Below are positions 54,817 through 63,939 of a stretch of 64,000 nucleotides of DNA, one piece after another. Source of the stretch: Clostridia bacterium. GTDB taxonomy: Bacteria > Bacillota > DSM-521 > Neomoorellales > SLTJ01. Where the stretch lies: the NCBI GenBank assembly GCA_024653205.1, contig JANLFO010000008.1:45313-109312 (forward strand). The letters run 5' to 3'. The notes under the pieces are model-generated. The model had not been told where the DNA came from. It did not search any database and saw only the letters and a program-made list of their open reading frames with translations. Both the position numbers and the translations under genes were made by a program. The first letter of the stretch is position 1, and each line of letters opens with the position of its first letter.

Positions 54817-55660
54817 GTCGCCGGAAGTGGCCCGGGACATAGCCGAGTGGCTCGGAAGGCACGGCGTGCGGCCGATGCTTGTCCGCGCTCACGCCGCGCT
54901 GGCCGGCCTGGAGCGGTGGGGCGTAGAGGAGGAGCAGCTGATCCGAGAGGCAGAGTGCCTGGTGGCCCTGGGCGGCGACGGCACCCTGCTGGCGGCCGCC
55001 CGTCTGGCCCTGGCCGGAGGCAAGCCTCTCCTGGGAGTAAACCTGGGCCACCTGGGCTTTCTGACCGAGGTGGAGTTGCCCGACCTTTTTACGGGATTGG
55101 AGCGGCTGCTAACCGGCGACTACCGCCTGGAAGAGCGGATGGTGCTCAAGGGCGAGGTCTGGCGGGGAGAGGGACTCGCGGCGAGCTTCTGCGCCCTGAA
55201 CGACATGGTGGTCAGCCGTGGAGCCTTTTCGCGCCTGTTGGAGCTGCGCACCTGCGTAGAGCAGGACTTCGTGGCCACCTATCCGGCAGACGGGCTCATC
55301 GTCAGCACGCCGACGGGCTCTACCGCCTACTCCCTGGCGGCCGGCGGCCCCATAATCGTCCCCTCACTGGAGGTGATTCTGCTCACGCCCATCTGCCCGC
55401 ATACCTTTTACGCCCGGCCCCTGGTAATCGAGGCCGAGAGACAGGTGAGGGTTCGGGTGGAAACCGAAAGGGCGGAGGCCATGCTCACCGTGGACGGCCA
55501 GCGGGGTCACCCGCTGGCGGTGGGGGACGAGGTTAGGGTGACCAAGGCTCCGAAATACCTGCACCTGGTGAAGCTGGGCGGAAGGTCCTTTTTTGAGATC
55601 ATGCGGCAGAAACTGCGTTTGGGCGAAAGCAAGGGAAGTGGTGGCCTGTGGCTAAGCTAG
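54776..55660 (+). CDS. nadK: NAD kinase
   Basis: Phosphorylates NAD to NADP. The GGDGTLL motif (catalytic Asp), the NDMVVSRG segment and the PADGLIVSTPTGSTAYSLAAGGPI region (quoted part: STPTGSTAYSLAAGGP) are all present in 294 residues. ATG at 54776 follows AAGGAGC and lies inside the tlyA end; an earlier in-frame opening is shadow. The 3' end overlaps argR by 13 bases. Confidence 0.93.
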   Translation: MRTLGLVLNPTQSRSPEVARDIAEWLGRHGVRPMLVRAHAALAGLERWGVEEEQLIREAECLVALGGDGTLLAAARLALAGGKPLLGVNLGHLGFLTEVELPDLFTGLERLLTGDYRLEERMVLKGEVWRGEGLAASFCALNDMVVSRGAFSRLLELRTCVEQDFVATYPADGLIVSTPTGSTAYSLAAGGPIIVPSLEVILLTPICPHTFYARPLVIEAERQVRVRVETERAEAMLTVDGQRGHPLAVGDEVRVTKAPKYLHLVKLGGRSFFEIMRQKLRLGESKGSGGLWLS

Positions 55661-56124
55661 GGCGGCAGCGCGCGGTTCTGGAGATCATTTCCGAACAGGT
55701 GGTTTCCACCCAGGGTCAGCTGGCCTTCGAACTGCGTAAGCGCGGCTACCGGGCAACGCAGGCTACGGTCTCCCGGGACATCCGGGAGTTGGGCCTGGTC
55801 AAGGTGCCGGCGGGAGACGGGACCTATCGCTATGCCCTGCCCGGTTCGGCATCTCCCTCGGCGGACGCCTGCGCCCGGATGCGCAGGCTTTTCCGGGATT
55901 CGGTGGTCAACGTGGATTACAGCGACAACCTGGTGGTGATCCGAACCCTTCCTGGAACCGCGCAGGCGGTGGCCTCGTGCGTCGACGGCGTGCGCTGGCC
56001 GGAAGTCCTGGGTACGGTAGCCGGCGACGACACCATCCTGGTGGTGATAAAACCCAGGAAGGCCGTAGCCCAAGCGGTGCAAAAATTTAGGGAACTGCTG
56101 GCGGAAGAGTGGCCGCAGGAGTGA
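55648..56124 (+). CDS. argR: Arginine repressor ArgR/AhrC
   Basis: Arginine-dependent hexameric repressor. The N-terminal winged helix contains TQGQLAFELRKRGYRATQAT and SRDIRELGLVKV; the C-terminal domain has GTAQAVASCVD and the arginine-binding GDDTILVV. At 158 residues it is typical. In Firmicutes it regularly sits between nadK/tlyA and recN. GTG at 55648 overlaps nadK. Confidence 0.93.
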   Translation: MAKLGRQRAVLEIISEQVVSTQGQLAFELRKRGYRATQATVSRDIRELGLVKVPAGDGTYRYALPGSASPSADACARMRRLFRDSVVNVDYSDNLVVIRTLPGTAQAVASCVDGVRWPEVLGTVAGDDTILVVIKPRKAVAQAVQKFRELLAEEWPQE

Positions 56125-56129
56125 GGCGG

Positions 56130-57809
56130 ATGCTGGCCAGCCTCTACGTGGAAAACCTGGCGCTTATCGAGCGGCTGGAACTGGAGCTGGGGCCGGGATT
56201 CAACGTGCTCACCGGAGAGACGGGCGCCGGGAAGTCTCTGGTAGTGGATGCGGTCAACCTGCTGCTGGGGGCCAGGGCCGCTACCGAGCTGATCCGGACG
56301 GGCGCCGAACGCGCGGCCGTGCAGGGCGCGTTCTTCTGCCCCGGGTCCGAGACCCTGCGGGTGCGCCTGGAGGAAATGGGAGTCGTGCCCGAGCCCGGCG
56401 AGGTCCTGGTGCTGGCGCGAGAACTGAACCGTACCGGCCGGCACCTCTGCCGGGTGGGCGGCCGGCTGGTGGGCCTGGCAGCCTACCAGGAGTTGGGTCG
56501 ATGCCTGGTAGACGTGCACGGTCAGCACGAGCACCAGTCGCTGCTGAACGGCTCCACCCAGTTGTGGCTTCTAGACGCCTACGGCGGCCCGGAGTTGCTG
56601 GCCCGGCGGCGGGCCGTAGGGGATGCCTGGAGAAGATGGCAGAGGGCGGAAGCCGAGCGGGCGCGGCTGGCGCACCTGCAAGAGGAGGAGCAGAGATACC
56701 GGGAACTCTGGGAGTTTCAGGTTCGAGAGATCAGGTCTGCCAGGCTGCGGCCCCAGGAGGAGGAAGAGCTTCAGGCCCGGGAGAAGCTCCTGGCCGGAGC
56801 GGAAAGCCTTTTGGGAGCGGTGGAGGAGGCCTACAGGCTGCTGTTCGGGGGTCCGGGCGGCACGGGGGCCTACGACCAGATCAGCCGGGCGGCGGGTCAG
56901 ATCAGGGCGGTGATCGGCCTGGACCCGGCGGCCCTGAGCGAGGTGGTGGGAGCCCTGGAGGAAGTGGCCGCGGGCATCCAGGACCATGCCCGGTTTCTGC
57001 GCGATTACCGGGAAGGGTTGGACTTTAGCGCCGAGCACCTTGCCGAGGTGCAGGCCCGCCTGGCCCAGATTCGGCAGTTGCGGCGCAAGTACGGGGGCAC
57101 GGTGGAGGAAATCCTGAAGCAGGCCGAGGAACTGGAGCGCCGCCTGAAGGAAATGTCGGATCGGAGCGAAGAGCTGGCGCGGGCGGAGACGGAGAGGGCG
57201 GCGGCCGAGGCCGATTACCGGCATAAGAGCTCGGAACTGTCCGCCCACCGGCGGGAAGCGGCAAAGCGGTTGGAGGCGGAGCTGGCGGGAGTCCTGGTCG
57301 ACCTGGCCCTTCCCAACACCGTTTTCGTCGTGAACTTTACCGCCGCGGCGCCCGGCCCGGCCGGGGAAGAGGCGGTGGAGTTCCACTTCAGCTCCAACCC
57401 GGGTGAGCCGCCGCGGCCGGTGGCCAAGGTGGCTTCGGGCGGAGAGCTTTCGCGGCTCATGCTGGGCCTCAAGAGCATCATGGCCGAGAACGACGCCATC
57501 CCCACGCTGATCTTCGACGAAGTAGACGCGGGTCTGGGGGGTGCGGCCGCGCGGGCGGTAGGAGAGAAGCTGCGGCAGTTGAGCCGGTGGCACCAGGTAA
57601 TCTGCGTCACGCATGCGCCTCAGATCGCCGCCTATGCCGACCGTCACTTCTTCATTGCCAAGGAGGAGGCGGGAGGCCGGACGGTGGTGCGGGTGCGGGA
57701 ACTGGGCCGGGAGGAGAGAATAGGTGAACTGGCCCGCATGCTGGCCGGGCGGGTAGACGACGCTTCGCTGAACCACGCCCGGCGCCTGCTCGAGGAAGCG
57801 GGGGCATAA
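56130..57809 (+). CDS. recN: DNA repair protein RecN
   Basis: SMC-like ATPase acting early at double-strand breaks. Walker A is GETGAGKSLVVDAV near the N-terminus, a long coiled-coil region occupies the middle, and the signature VASGGELSRLMLGLKS and Walker B PTLIFDEVDAGLGG are C-terminal. At 559 residues it matches the family. ATG at 56130 follows AGGAGTGAGG; GTG 56109 is in frame but overlaps argR. Confidence 0.94.
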   Translation: MLASLYVENLALIERLELELGPGFNVLTGETGAGKSLVVDAVNLLLGARAATELIRTGAERAAVQGAFFCPGSETLRVRLEEMGVVPEPGEVLVLARELNRTGRHLCRVGGRLVGLAAYQELGRCLVDVHGQHEHQSLLNGSTQLWLLDAYGGPELLARRRAVGDAWRRWQRAEAERARLAHLQEEEQRYRELWEFQVREIRSARLRPQEEEELQAREKLLAGAESLLGAVEEAYRLLFGGPGGTGAYDQISRAAGQIRAVIGLDPAALSEVVGALEEVAAGIQDHARFLRDYREGLDFSAEHLAEVQARLAQIRQLRRKYGGTVEEILKQAEELERRLKEMSDRSEELARAETERAAAEADYRHKSSELSAHRREAAKRLEAELAGVLVDLALPNTVFVVNFTAAAPGPAGEEAVEFHFSSNPGEPPRPVAKVASGGELSRLMLGLKSIMAENDAIPTLIFDEVDAGLGGAAARAVGEKLRQLSRWHQVICVTHAPQIAAYADRHFFIAKEEAGGRTVVRVRELGREERIGELARMLAGRVDDASLNHARRLLEEAGA

Positions 57810-57891
57810 AACCTAGGGGCAGGGGTTAACTTAACGCTAGATCATCCTGGCCAGGACGTCGGGAAAAACCAGGAGCGTGGTCCATTCACCT

Positions 57892-59178
57892 ATGCCTTCG
57901 GGTAAAGGCCGGACGTTCTGGCTTTTTTCCGCCCTGCTGGCGGCAGTCCTGTTCTTCTCCTACGCCCTGTACTCGGTGCCCGAGGAGCAGCGCCTGGGCA
58001 TCGGCGAAGAGGTCCGGCTGGAGCTGGCGCTTCCGGCCAGGCTGCTGTCCGGCCTGGGACGCTGGCAGCCCTCGGACGGGGTGAACTGGCCGGTGGCCAC
58101 CCGTCCCGGCAGCCTGCACCTCAGGCTGGAGCTCCTGGGCCTTATCCCCGTAAGAACGGTTACGGTTCACATCGTGGAGCCGCCGGAAGTAGTGCCCGGA
58201 GGACACTGCATCGGCGTGCTTCTAAGGACTTCGGGAGCGGTAGTGGTGGGCTTTGCGCCCATTACCTCGGGCGGGGGCGAAACCGTCAATCCCGCGCGGG
58301 AGGCGGGGTTCGTCCTGGGAGACACCATAACCCGTATCGACGGCCACACCGTGGCCGGCGAGGATCAGGTTGCCTATCTGGTGGATCGGGCCGGTAGGGC
58401 GGGAAAGACGGTTCGGGTGACGGTGCGCCGGGGCGGCGAGCTGAAGACCCTGGTGGTGCGGCCGCTGTTCTGCCGGGAGACCGGGCGCTACCGTATCGGG
58501 CTCTACGTGCGGGACAGTGCGGCAGGGGTAGGCACCCTTACCTTCTACCTGCCCCGGGAAAAGGTTTTCGCCGCCTTGGGGCACATGGTAGTGGACAGCA
58601 ATAGTGAGCCTGTTCCCCTGGCGGACGGCCGCATTGTGGGCGCCAGCGTCCAGGGTATACAGCAGGCCAGGCAGGGCCGGCCGGGGGAGAAGATCGGGTT
58701 GTTTCTGGATCGCACCGATCTGCAGGGCAGTATTCTGCGTAACACCAGGTTTGGCATCTTCGGTTCCCTGGACAGGCTGCCCCGGCGCTCGCTGTACCGG
58801 CAGCCGGTTCCGGTGGCCCTGGCCCACCAGGTGCACTCCGGGCGGGCGGAGATGCTGACGGTGATAAACGGGGAGGAGATCGAGCGCTTCGAAGTGGAGA
58901 TCGAGCGGGTCATGCCCCAGCAGCGGGAGGACGGCCGGGGCCTGCTGTTGCGGGTCACCGATCCCCGCCTGCTGGCCCTGACCGGCGGCATAGTGCAGGG
59001 CATGAGCGGGAGCCCTATTCTGCAGGACGGCACCCTGGTGGGGGCGGTTACGCACGTTTTCGTGCACGATCCCACCCGGGGCTACGGGGTGCTGGCCGAG
59101 TGGATGCTGGCGGAAATGGGCCTGTTCGGGAGGGCGGAGGTCGAAAAACCGAAAAGATTGACGATTGGCGGTCTCTAG
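57892..59178 (+). CDS. spoIVB: SpoIVB serine peptidase (sigma-K checkpoint)
   Basis: Forespore-made S55 peptidase that triggers pro-sigma-K processing in the mother cell. An N-terminal membrane/signal segment ([20 protein letters not shown]) is followed by a PDZ domain ([20 protein letters not shown]) and the peptidase region with [10 protein letters not shown] (His) and [15 protein letters not shown] (catalytic Ser near residue 372). ATG at 57892 gives 428 residues, close to Bacillus; GTG 57877 is an alternative but sits against AGGAG. It precedes spo0A as in all sporulating Firmicutes I know. Confidence 0.94.
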   Translation: MPSGKGRTFWLFSALLAAVLFFSYALYSVPEEQRLGIGEEVRLELALPARLLSGLGRWQPSDGVNWPVATRPGSLHLRLELLGLIPVRTVTVHIVEPPEVVPGGHCIGVLLRTSGAVVVGFAPITSGGGETVNPAREAGFVLGDTITRIDGHTVAGEDQVAYLVDRAGRAGKTVRVTVRRGGELKTLVVRPLFCRETGRYRIGLYVRDSAAGVGTLTFYLPREKVFAALGHMVVDSNSEPVPLADGRIVGASVQGIQQARQGRPGEKIGLFLDRTDLQGSILRNTRFGIFGSLDRLPRRSLYRQPVPVALAHQVHSGRAEMLTVINGEEIERFEVEIERVMPQQREDGRGLLLRVTDPRLLALTGGIVQGMSGSPILQDGTLVGAVTHVFVHDPTRGYGVLAEWMLAEMGLFGRAEVEKPKRLTIGGL

Positions 59179-59206
59179 CAGGATTTCTTCTCCGGGTGTC
59201 GAAACA
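59178..59206 (+). promoter_or_regulatory. Sigma-H-like promoter with embedded 0A box for spo0A
   Basis: GCAGGATTT (59178-59186) fits the sigma-H -35 consensus RNAGGAWWW and is spaced 11 bases from GTCGAAACA (59198-59206), near the -10 consensus RNNGAATWW. TGTCGAA, the Spo0A recognition core, lies at 59197-59203 and overlaps the -10. This resembles the sigma-H-dependent, Spo0A-autoregulated promoter of Bacillus spo0A. Confidence 0.55.
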
Positions 59207-59251
59207 GCCTTTGTCAGGAAGATATTTCCATTTACTGGGGAGGGAGATCAA

Positions 59252-60016
59252 TTGAACGAACCCATAAGCATACTCATCGCCGATGACCACCGGGACTTTT
59301 GCCAAGTATTAGTTGATTACGTGAATTCCCAGGCCGACTTCCGCCTTCTGGGCGTGGCCCATAACGGTGAGGAGACCTTGAGGCTAATTGCGGAGAAGCG
59401 GCCGCAGGTAGTACTGCTGGACATCATCATGCCCCATCTCGACGGGCTGGGAGTCCTGGAACGCCTGCAGGCCGTACCTCCGGGCCAGCGGCCGCGGATC
59501 ATCGTGGTCACCACCGTGGGGAACGAAACCACCACCAAGCGTTGCCTGCAGCTGGGGGCGGACTACTACATCCTGAAGCCCTTTGATCTCGAAGTCCTGG
59601 GCATGCGCATCCGCCAGTTGGCCAACGGGCAGCCTCTCTCCTCGCCCGCCCCCTCCCGGGGCAGGAATCTCGATCTGGAGGTAACGCGGATCATTCACCA
59701 GGTGGGCGTACCCGCCCACATTAAGGGTTATCAGTACCTTCGGGAGGCCATTCTAATGGTGATCGAGGAAATGAGCCTTCTGGGGGCGGTAACCAAGGAG
59801 CTCTATCCTTCCATAGCCCGCAAGTACAATACTACGCCCAGCCGGGTGGAGCGGGCCATACGTCACGCCATTGAGCTGGCCTGGGAACGGGGAAATCTGG
59901 AGATCATCGATCGTCTGTTCGGATATACGGTAAGGGTAGATAAGGGTAAGCCGACCAACTCGGAGTTCATTGCCATGATTGCGGACAAACTGCGTTTGGA
60001 ATCCAAGGCCTCGTAA
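59252..60016 (+). CDS. spo0A: Sporulation master regulator Spo0A
   Basis: Response regulator that commits the cell to sporulation. The receiver domain has the acidic pair in [10 protein letters not shown], phosphorylation aspartate in [13 protein letters not shown], and lysine in YYILKPFD. The C-terminal effector domain has the sporulation HTH region ([36 protein letters not shown]). At 254 residues it is standard. TTG at 59252 follows GGGGAGGGAGA. Confidence 0.96.
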   Translation: MNEPISILIADDHRDFCQVLVDYVNSQADFRLLGVAHNGEETLRLIAEKRPQVVLLDIIMPHLDGLGVLERLQAVPPGQRPRIIVVTTVGNETTTKRCLQLGADYYILKPFDLEVLGMRIRQLANGQPLSSPAPSRGRNLDLEVTRIIHQVGVPAHIKGYQYLREAILMVIEEMSLLGAVTKELYPSIARKYNTTPSRVERAIRHAIELAWERGNLEIIDRLFGYTVRVDKGKPTNSEFIAMIADKLRLESKAS

Positions 60017-60152
60017 AGGCAGACCGTAACGAAGCGTAACCGGGCTGCCGGGGCGAGGAAGCGCCTCTTTCCCCTTCGCGCGCAGGCGCGTATCGCCGCG
60101 AGACCGTATTTCTCCCCGGAAATAGTTGCATAATAGGCTCGGGTGATAGGCC

Positions 60153-61280
60153 TTGCGCATCAAGGGCCGGGCCCGGGTGGACCGGCGCACCAAGCATCTG
60201 GTACAGAGGCTTAAAGCCCACGAAATTGCCATTATCGATCACCCCGACCTGGACGCCGTGGCCGCCGAGGGCCTGGCCCGGCGTCGGCCCCGGGCGGTGG
60301 TAAATGCCAGCGCCTCAATCACCGGGCGCTACCCCAATTCCGGCCCCCTGCGGCTTCTCCGGCAGGGCATACCGCTGCTGGACGGGGTGGGGCTGCAGGT
60401 GCTGGAGGCGGTGCGGGAAGGAGAAGCGGTCGAGATCGTGGGAGAGGCGCTTTTCTGCCACGGGCAGGAGGTTGGCCGCGGCCGCTGGCTGACGGCCGAA
60501 GGAGTGGAGACGGCGATGCGGCGGGCCCGGGCGAACTTTCCCCGGGAGCTGGCCCGCTTTATAGAGAACACCCTGTATCGCGCCCGCGAAGAGGTGGAAG
60601 CGGTCCTCGGGGGGCTGGAAATACCGCCCCTGGAGACGGAGTTCGGCGATCGACAGGTTCTGGTGGTGGTGCGGGGGGAGCACTGCCGGGAAGACCTCGT
60701 TGCCCTCCGTCCCTACATAAGGGAAAACCGGCCGGTTCTGGTAGCCGTAGACGGGGGCGCGGACGCCTTGCTCGAGTGCGGGTACCGGCCCCGGGTCATA
60801 GTGGGGGATATGGACAGCGTAACCGACAGCGCCCTGCGCTGCGGAGCGGAGCTGGTGGTGCACGCGTACCCCGACGGCCGGGCGCCGGGACTGGCGCGGC
60901 TTGAGCCCCTGGGCCTGGCGGACGAGGCCAAGGTGGTGCGGGCTCCGGGCACCAGTGAGGATCTGGCCTTGTTACTGGCGCACCAGCTCGGGGCCTCGCT
61001 GATCGTAACCGTGGGCAGCCACTCCAACGTGCTCGATTTCTTGAACAAGGGAAGGCAGGGTATGGCCAGTACCCTCCTGGTTCGTCTCAAGGTGGGGTCC
61101 TCCCTGCTGGACGCCAAGGGCGTAAGCCTCCTGTATCGCCAATCCTTTCGTCTCCGCCTCTTGCTGGAGCTGGTGGCGGCCGCGCTGGTGCCGGTACTGA
61201 CCGCGCTCCTTGCCGCCCCGGTGACGCAGCAATTACTCCGCCTGGCCGCCCTGCGCCTGCGGCTGGTCCTGGGCGTTTAG
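60153..61280 (+). CDS. steA: SteA-like (putative cytokinetic ring) protein
   Basis: A 375-residue protein of the COG4825/SteA family, related in fold to thiamine pyrophosphokinase (VLVAVDGGADALLECGYRP and VIVGDMDSVTD), with a C-terminal pair of hydrophobic segments that could anchor it to the membrane. SteA is linked to cell separation in Corynebacterium. It follows spo0A after 136 bases that hold no gene (a weak CATAAT at 60129 is the only promoter hint). TTG at 60153 is the start; the family is known, function here inferred. Confidence 0.78.
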   Translation: MRIKGRARVDRRTKHLVQRLKAHEIAIIDHPDLDAVAAEGLARRRPRAVVNASASITGRYPNSGPLRLLRQGIPLLDGVGLQVLEAVREGEAVEIVGEALFCHGQEVGRGRWLTAEGVETAMRRARANFPRELARFIENTLYRAREEVEAVLGGLEIPPLETEFGDRQVLVVVRGEHCREDLVALRPYIRENRPVLVAVDGGADALLECGYRPRVIVGDMDSVTDSALRCGAELVVHAYPDGRAPGLARLEPLGLADEAKVVRAPGTSEDLALLLAHQLGASLIVTVGSHSNVLDFLNKGRQGMASTLLVRLKVGSSLLDAKGVSLLYRQSFRLRLLLELVAAALVPVLTALLAAPVTQQLLRLAALRLRLVLGV

Positions 61281-61307
61281 GAGCCGGTTGGGGAAAGGGG
61301 TGGCCGG

Positions 61308-61979
61308 GTGCTGGCAGTAATCATTCCCGCCTACAACGAGGAAGAGACCGTGGGCCAAACGGTGGAGGCCTGCGCCCGGCTGGCTCCGGTCTCGGAAGTG
61401 ATCGTGGTGGACGACGGTTCGCAAGACCGCACGGCCGAGGCGGCGGCCGGGGCGGGGGCACGGGTACTGAGGCTGGCCCGCAACTGCGGCAAGGGGCAGG
61501 CGCTCAACCTCGGTCTGAGGGCCACACGGGCTCCCTTCCTGGCCTTTGTGGACGCCGACGTGGGAACTACCGCCTGCGAGTTGGAGCGCCTCTGGGAGCC
61601 GGTTGAGGCAGGCCTGCTGGATATGGCCATAGGGCGGCTGACGGGCGGGCAAAAGGGTAGAACGCTGGGATTGGTAAGGGCCCTGGCCGGGTGGGGTATC
61701 TACCGGCTGGCCGGTTGCCGGCTGGTTGCCCCTCTTTCCGGTCAGCGGGTATTGGACGCCCGCGTGGCGAAGAGGCTGTATCCCTTGGCCGGCGGGTTCG
61801 GGGTAGAGGTGGATCTGACCGTGCGGGCGTTGTGGGCCGGGTTCAGGGTGGGGGAGGTCCCGGTAGCCATGAGCCACCGGGTGACCGGTAACGATTGGGC
61901 GGGGCTGGTGCATCGGGGTCGCCAGTTTTGGGAAGTGGGGCAGGCCTTGATACGCGCGGCCCGGAGCACAAGATGGTGA
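61308..61979 (+). CDS. Family 2 glycosyltransferase
   Basis: A 223-residue GT-A-fold glycosyltransferase. AVIIPAYNEEETVGQTVEAC, given in part as IIPAYNEEE, and IVVDDGSQDRT form the nucleotide-sugar site, and FVDADVG is the DXD-type metal site. No membrane helices are apparent, though the Leu-rich region near 130 could be peripheral. Acceptor unknown; the next gene encodes a polyprenyl-phosphate transferase, so both may act in cell-wall polymer synthesis. Its 3' end overlaps that gene by seven bases. Confidence 0.85.
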   Translation: MLAVIIPAYNEEETVGQTVEACARLAPVSEVIVVDDGSQDRTAEAAAGAGARVLRLARNCGKGQALNLGLRATRAPFLAFVDADVGTTACELERLWEPVEAGLLDMAIGRLTGGQKGRTLGLVRALAGWGIYRLAGCRLVAPLSGQRVLDARVAKRLYPLAGGFGVEVDLTVRALWAGFRVGEVPVAMSHRVTGNDWAGLVHRGRQFWEVGQALIRAARSTRW

Positions 61980-62770
61980 TCGTTGAGGCGGCCCTGGCCG
62001 CTGCCGTTACCTTTTTGGCCCTGAAGTGGCCCCGGGCCTGGCCGCAGCGGCCCAACTACCGCGGCCTGATCGTGGCCCAGGCGGGCCCGGCACCGGTCCT
62101 GGGAGCGGCCGTTGCCCTCCTGCCTGCCCTGGCGGTCGAGGGCCCGACCGGAAAGGCCGGCCGGGTGCTTCTCGCCCTGATGGTCCTCGGTGCCGTGGGC
62201 CTTCTGGACGACCGTCGGGGCGGGGACCGGGTCAAGGGGCTTAAAGGTCACCTGCGCTACTGGCGGAAGGTGGGACCGGATACCGCTCTGCTCAAGGTGA
62301 TCGGAGGTCTCGGCGCCGGAGTGGCGGTTGTTGCCCGCAGGTCCCTCCCCTGGTGGGAGGCGGGACTGGAGGTGGCAACCGTGGCCCTGGCGGCCAACGC
62401 GCTTAACCTTCTGGACCTCCGCCCGGGCCGCGCGCTCAAGGGGTTCTTCATCCTGGCCGGAGTATTGGCGGGCCTCGCCGGGGGAAGAAGCGTTCCCCTG
62501 TTGGCGCCGCTGCTGGTAGCCGCACTGGTATTCTTTCCCTTCGACCTGCGCGAACGGGCCATGCTGGGCGATGCCGGAGCCAACAGCCTGGGCGGGGCAC
62601 TGGGCGCAATCGTCACCCTTCACTGGGGCGCGGCGGCGGAACTGGGGCTGCTCGCCGCCCTGGCCGGGTTGCACTGGTATGCGGAAAGAGCCTCCATCAC
62701 CCGCCTGCTGGAGCGCGTGCCCTGGCTGGCGCGGTTAGACCGCCTGGGGCGGGCGGCACCAAAGGGGTAA
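61973..62770 (+). CDS. MraY/WecA-type polyprenyl-phosphate glycosyl-1-phosphate transferase
   Basis: A 265-residue polytopic membrane protein of the glycosyltransferase-4 family. Landmarks in order are LLDDRRGG (Asp pair), NALNLLDLRPGRALKG (NxxNxxDGxDG-like site, here with Arg/Pro replacing the usual Gly-rich part), and MLGDAGANSLGG (conserved Asp). It is short for the family (usually above 300), so substrate range is uncertain. It lies in the steA-GT2-transferase-DUF3866 run. Confidence 0.78.
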   Translation: MVIVEAALAAAVTFLALKWPRAWPQRPNYRGLIVAQAGPAPVLGAAVALLPALAVEGPTGKAGRVLLALMVLGAVGLLDDRRGGDRVKGLKGHLRYWRKVGPDTALLKVIGGLGAGVAVVARRSLPWWEAGLEVATVALAANALNLLDLRPGRALKGFFILAGVLAGLAGGRSVPLLAPLLVAALVFFPFDLRERAMLGDAGANSLGGALGAIVTLHWGAAAELGLLAALAGLHWYAERASITRLLERVPWLARLDRLGRAAPKG

Positions 62771-62776
62771 TGCCCG

Positions 62777-63892
62777 TTGTTGAGCAGTAAGGTGGGTACG
62801 GTAGTAGACGTAAAGGAAGACCTGCCGGGATACACGGAGCTGCTGGTGGAAATCGAAGGAGAACGTACACCGGCAATCAACTACGGAGCGCTGACCGGAC
62901 CGGCAAGGATCGGAGATCGGGTGCTGTTGAACGTAACCGCGGTAGAGCTGGGGCTCGGTACCGGCGGCTACCACTTCGTAATGGCCAATCTCAGCGGCGG
63001 GTGTACCACGGCTTCCGGTCCGGGCCACATCATGAAGCTCCGCTACACCCCTTTGCAGTTCAAAGTGCCGGCACTGGAGGAAGAGAACTCTCCCTACCGG
63101 GCGGCGCTGGAGCGCTGCTCTTCTCTGGCCGGCATGCCGGTCATTGCCGCGCCCCTGCACAGTCTTGTGGCGCCGGCCGTCGCGGGCGTAAAGGTTGCCA
63201 ACCCCGGTCTGAAAGTGGCCTATGTCATGACCGACGGCGGGGCCCTGCCCCTGGCCTTCAGCCGGCTGGTCAGGCGCCTGAAAGAACGGGGGCTGCTGGC
63301 GGCCGCCATCACCGTGGGGCACGCTTTTGGGGGCGATCTGGAGGCGGTTAATCTTTACAGCGGGCTGTTGGCCGCCAAGGCCGTGGTCAGGGCCGACGCG
63401 GCGGTGGTGGCCGTGGGGCCCGGTCACGTGGGAACCAGCAGCGCCTGGGGTTTCAGCGGGCTGCAGCAAGGGGAGGCGGTGAATGCTGCCTGGGTATTGG
63501 GGGGGAGGCCGGTGGCCGTACCCCGGCTGAGCGGCGCCGACCCTCGCCCCCGCCACCTGGGCCTGAGCCATCACACCGTTACGGCCCTGGGAAGGGTGGC
63601 GCTGGCTCCGGCCCTGATCGCCCTGCCCGTGCTTCCCGCCTCGCTCAGGGACCGGGTGTACCGCCAGATCCGCGAAGCGGGATTGCCGGACCGGCACCGG
63701 GTGGTGTCGGTTGACGGCCGGCCGGCCCTGGATCTGCTGGAGGGGGAGGGCATCGGGACGGAGAGCATGGGAAGGACCCGGGAGCAGGACGAGGTCTTCT
63801 TTGCCGCCGGGGGCGCTGCCGGCATCCTGGCCGCCCGGCTGGTCGAGCCGAGGAACGAGCCGGAGGTTGCGGAAACTCCCGCTCCTGGTTAG
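62777..63892 (+). CDS. DUF3866 family protein
   Basis: A 371-residue protein of a family I recall as DUF3866, common next to steA in Firmicutes and Actinobacteria. It has an N-terminal beta-rich domain (VGTVVDVKEDLPGYTEL), then an alpha/beta domain with VAYVMTDGGALPLAFSRLV, AITVGHAFGGDLEAVN and VAVGPGHVGTSSAWGFSG. No catalytic signature is known to me. TTG at 62777 begins six bases after the previous stop. Confidence 0.72.
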   Translation: MLSSKVGTVVDVKEDLPGYTELLVEIEGERTPAINYGALTGPARIGDRVLLNVTAVELGLGTGGYHFVMANLSGGCTTASGPGHIMKLRYTPLQFKVPALEEENSPYRAALERCSSLAGMPVIAAPLHSLVAPAVAGVKVANPGLKVAYVMTDGGALPLAFSRLVRRLKERGLLAAAITVGHAFGGDLEAVNLYSGLLAAKAVVRADAAVVAVGPGHVGTSSAWGFSGLQQGEAVNAAWVLGGRPVAVPRLSGADPRPRHLGLSHHTVTALGRVALAPALIALPVLPASLRDRVYRQIREAGLPDRHRVVSVDGRPALDLLEGEGIGTESMGRTREQDEVFFAAGGAAGILAARLVEPRNEPEVAETPAPG

Positions 63893-63921
63893 GGCCATAG
63901 GCATGCCCCGGAGGGTGCGGC

Positions 63922-63939
63922 CTGACGTATCCCCACTTT
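63922..63939 (-). repeat. Third, inverted copy of the short dispersed repeat
   Basis: The reverse complement reads AAAGTGGGGATACGTCAG and matches 45484-45501 at 16 of 18 positions. The surrounding tail (63893-64000) holds no gene that I can see. Confidence 0.4.

Noticed and set aside
60017..60152. Terminator for spo0A
   Set aside because: Only a four-pair GAGG/CCTC stem with a short T stretch is present, too weak to call.
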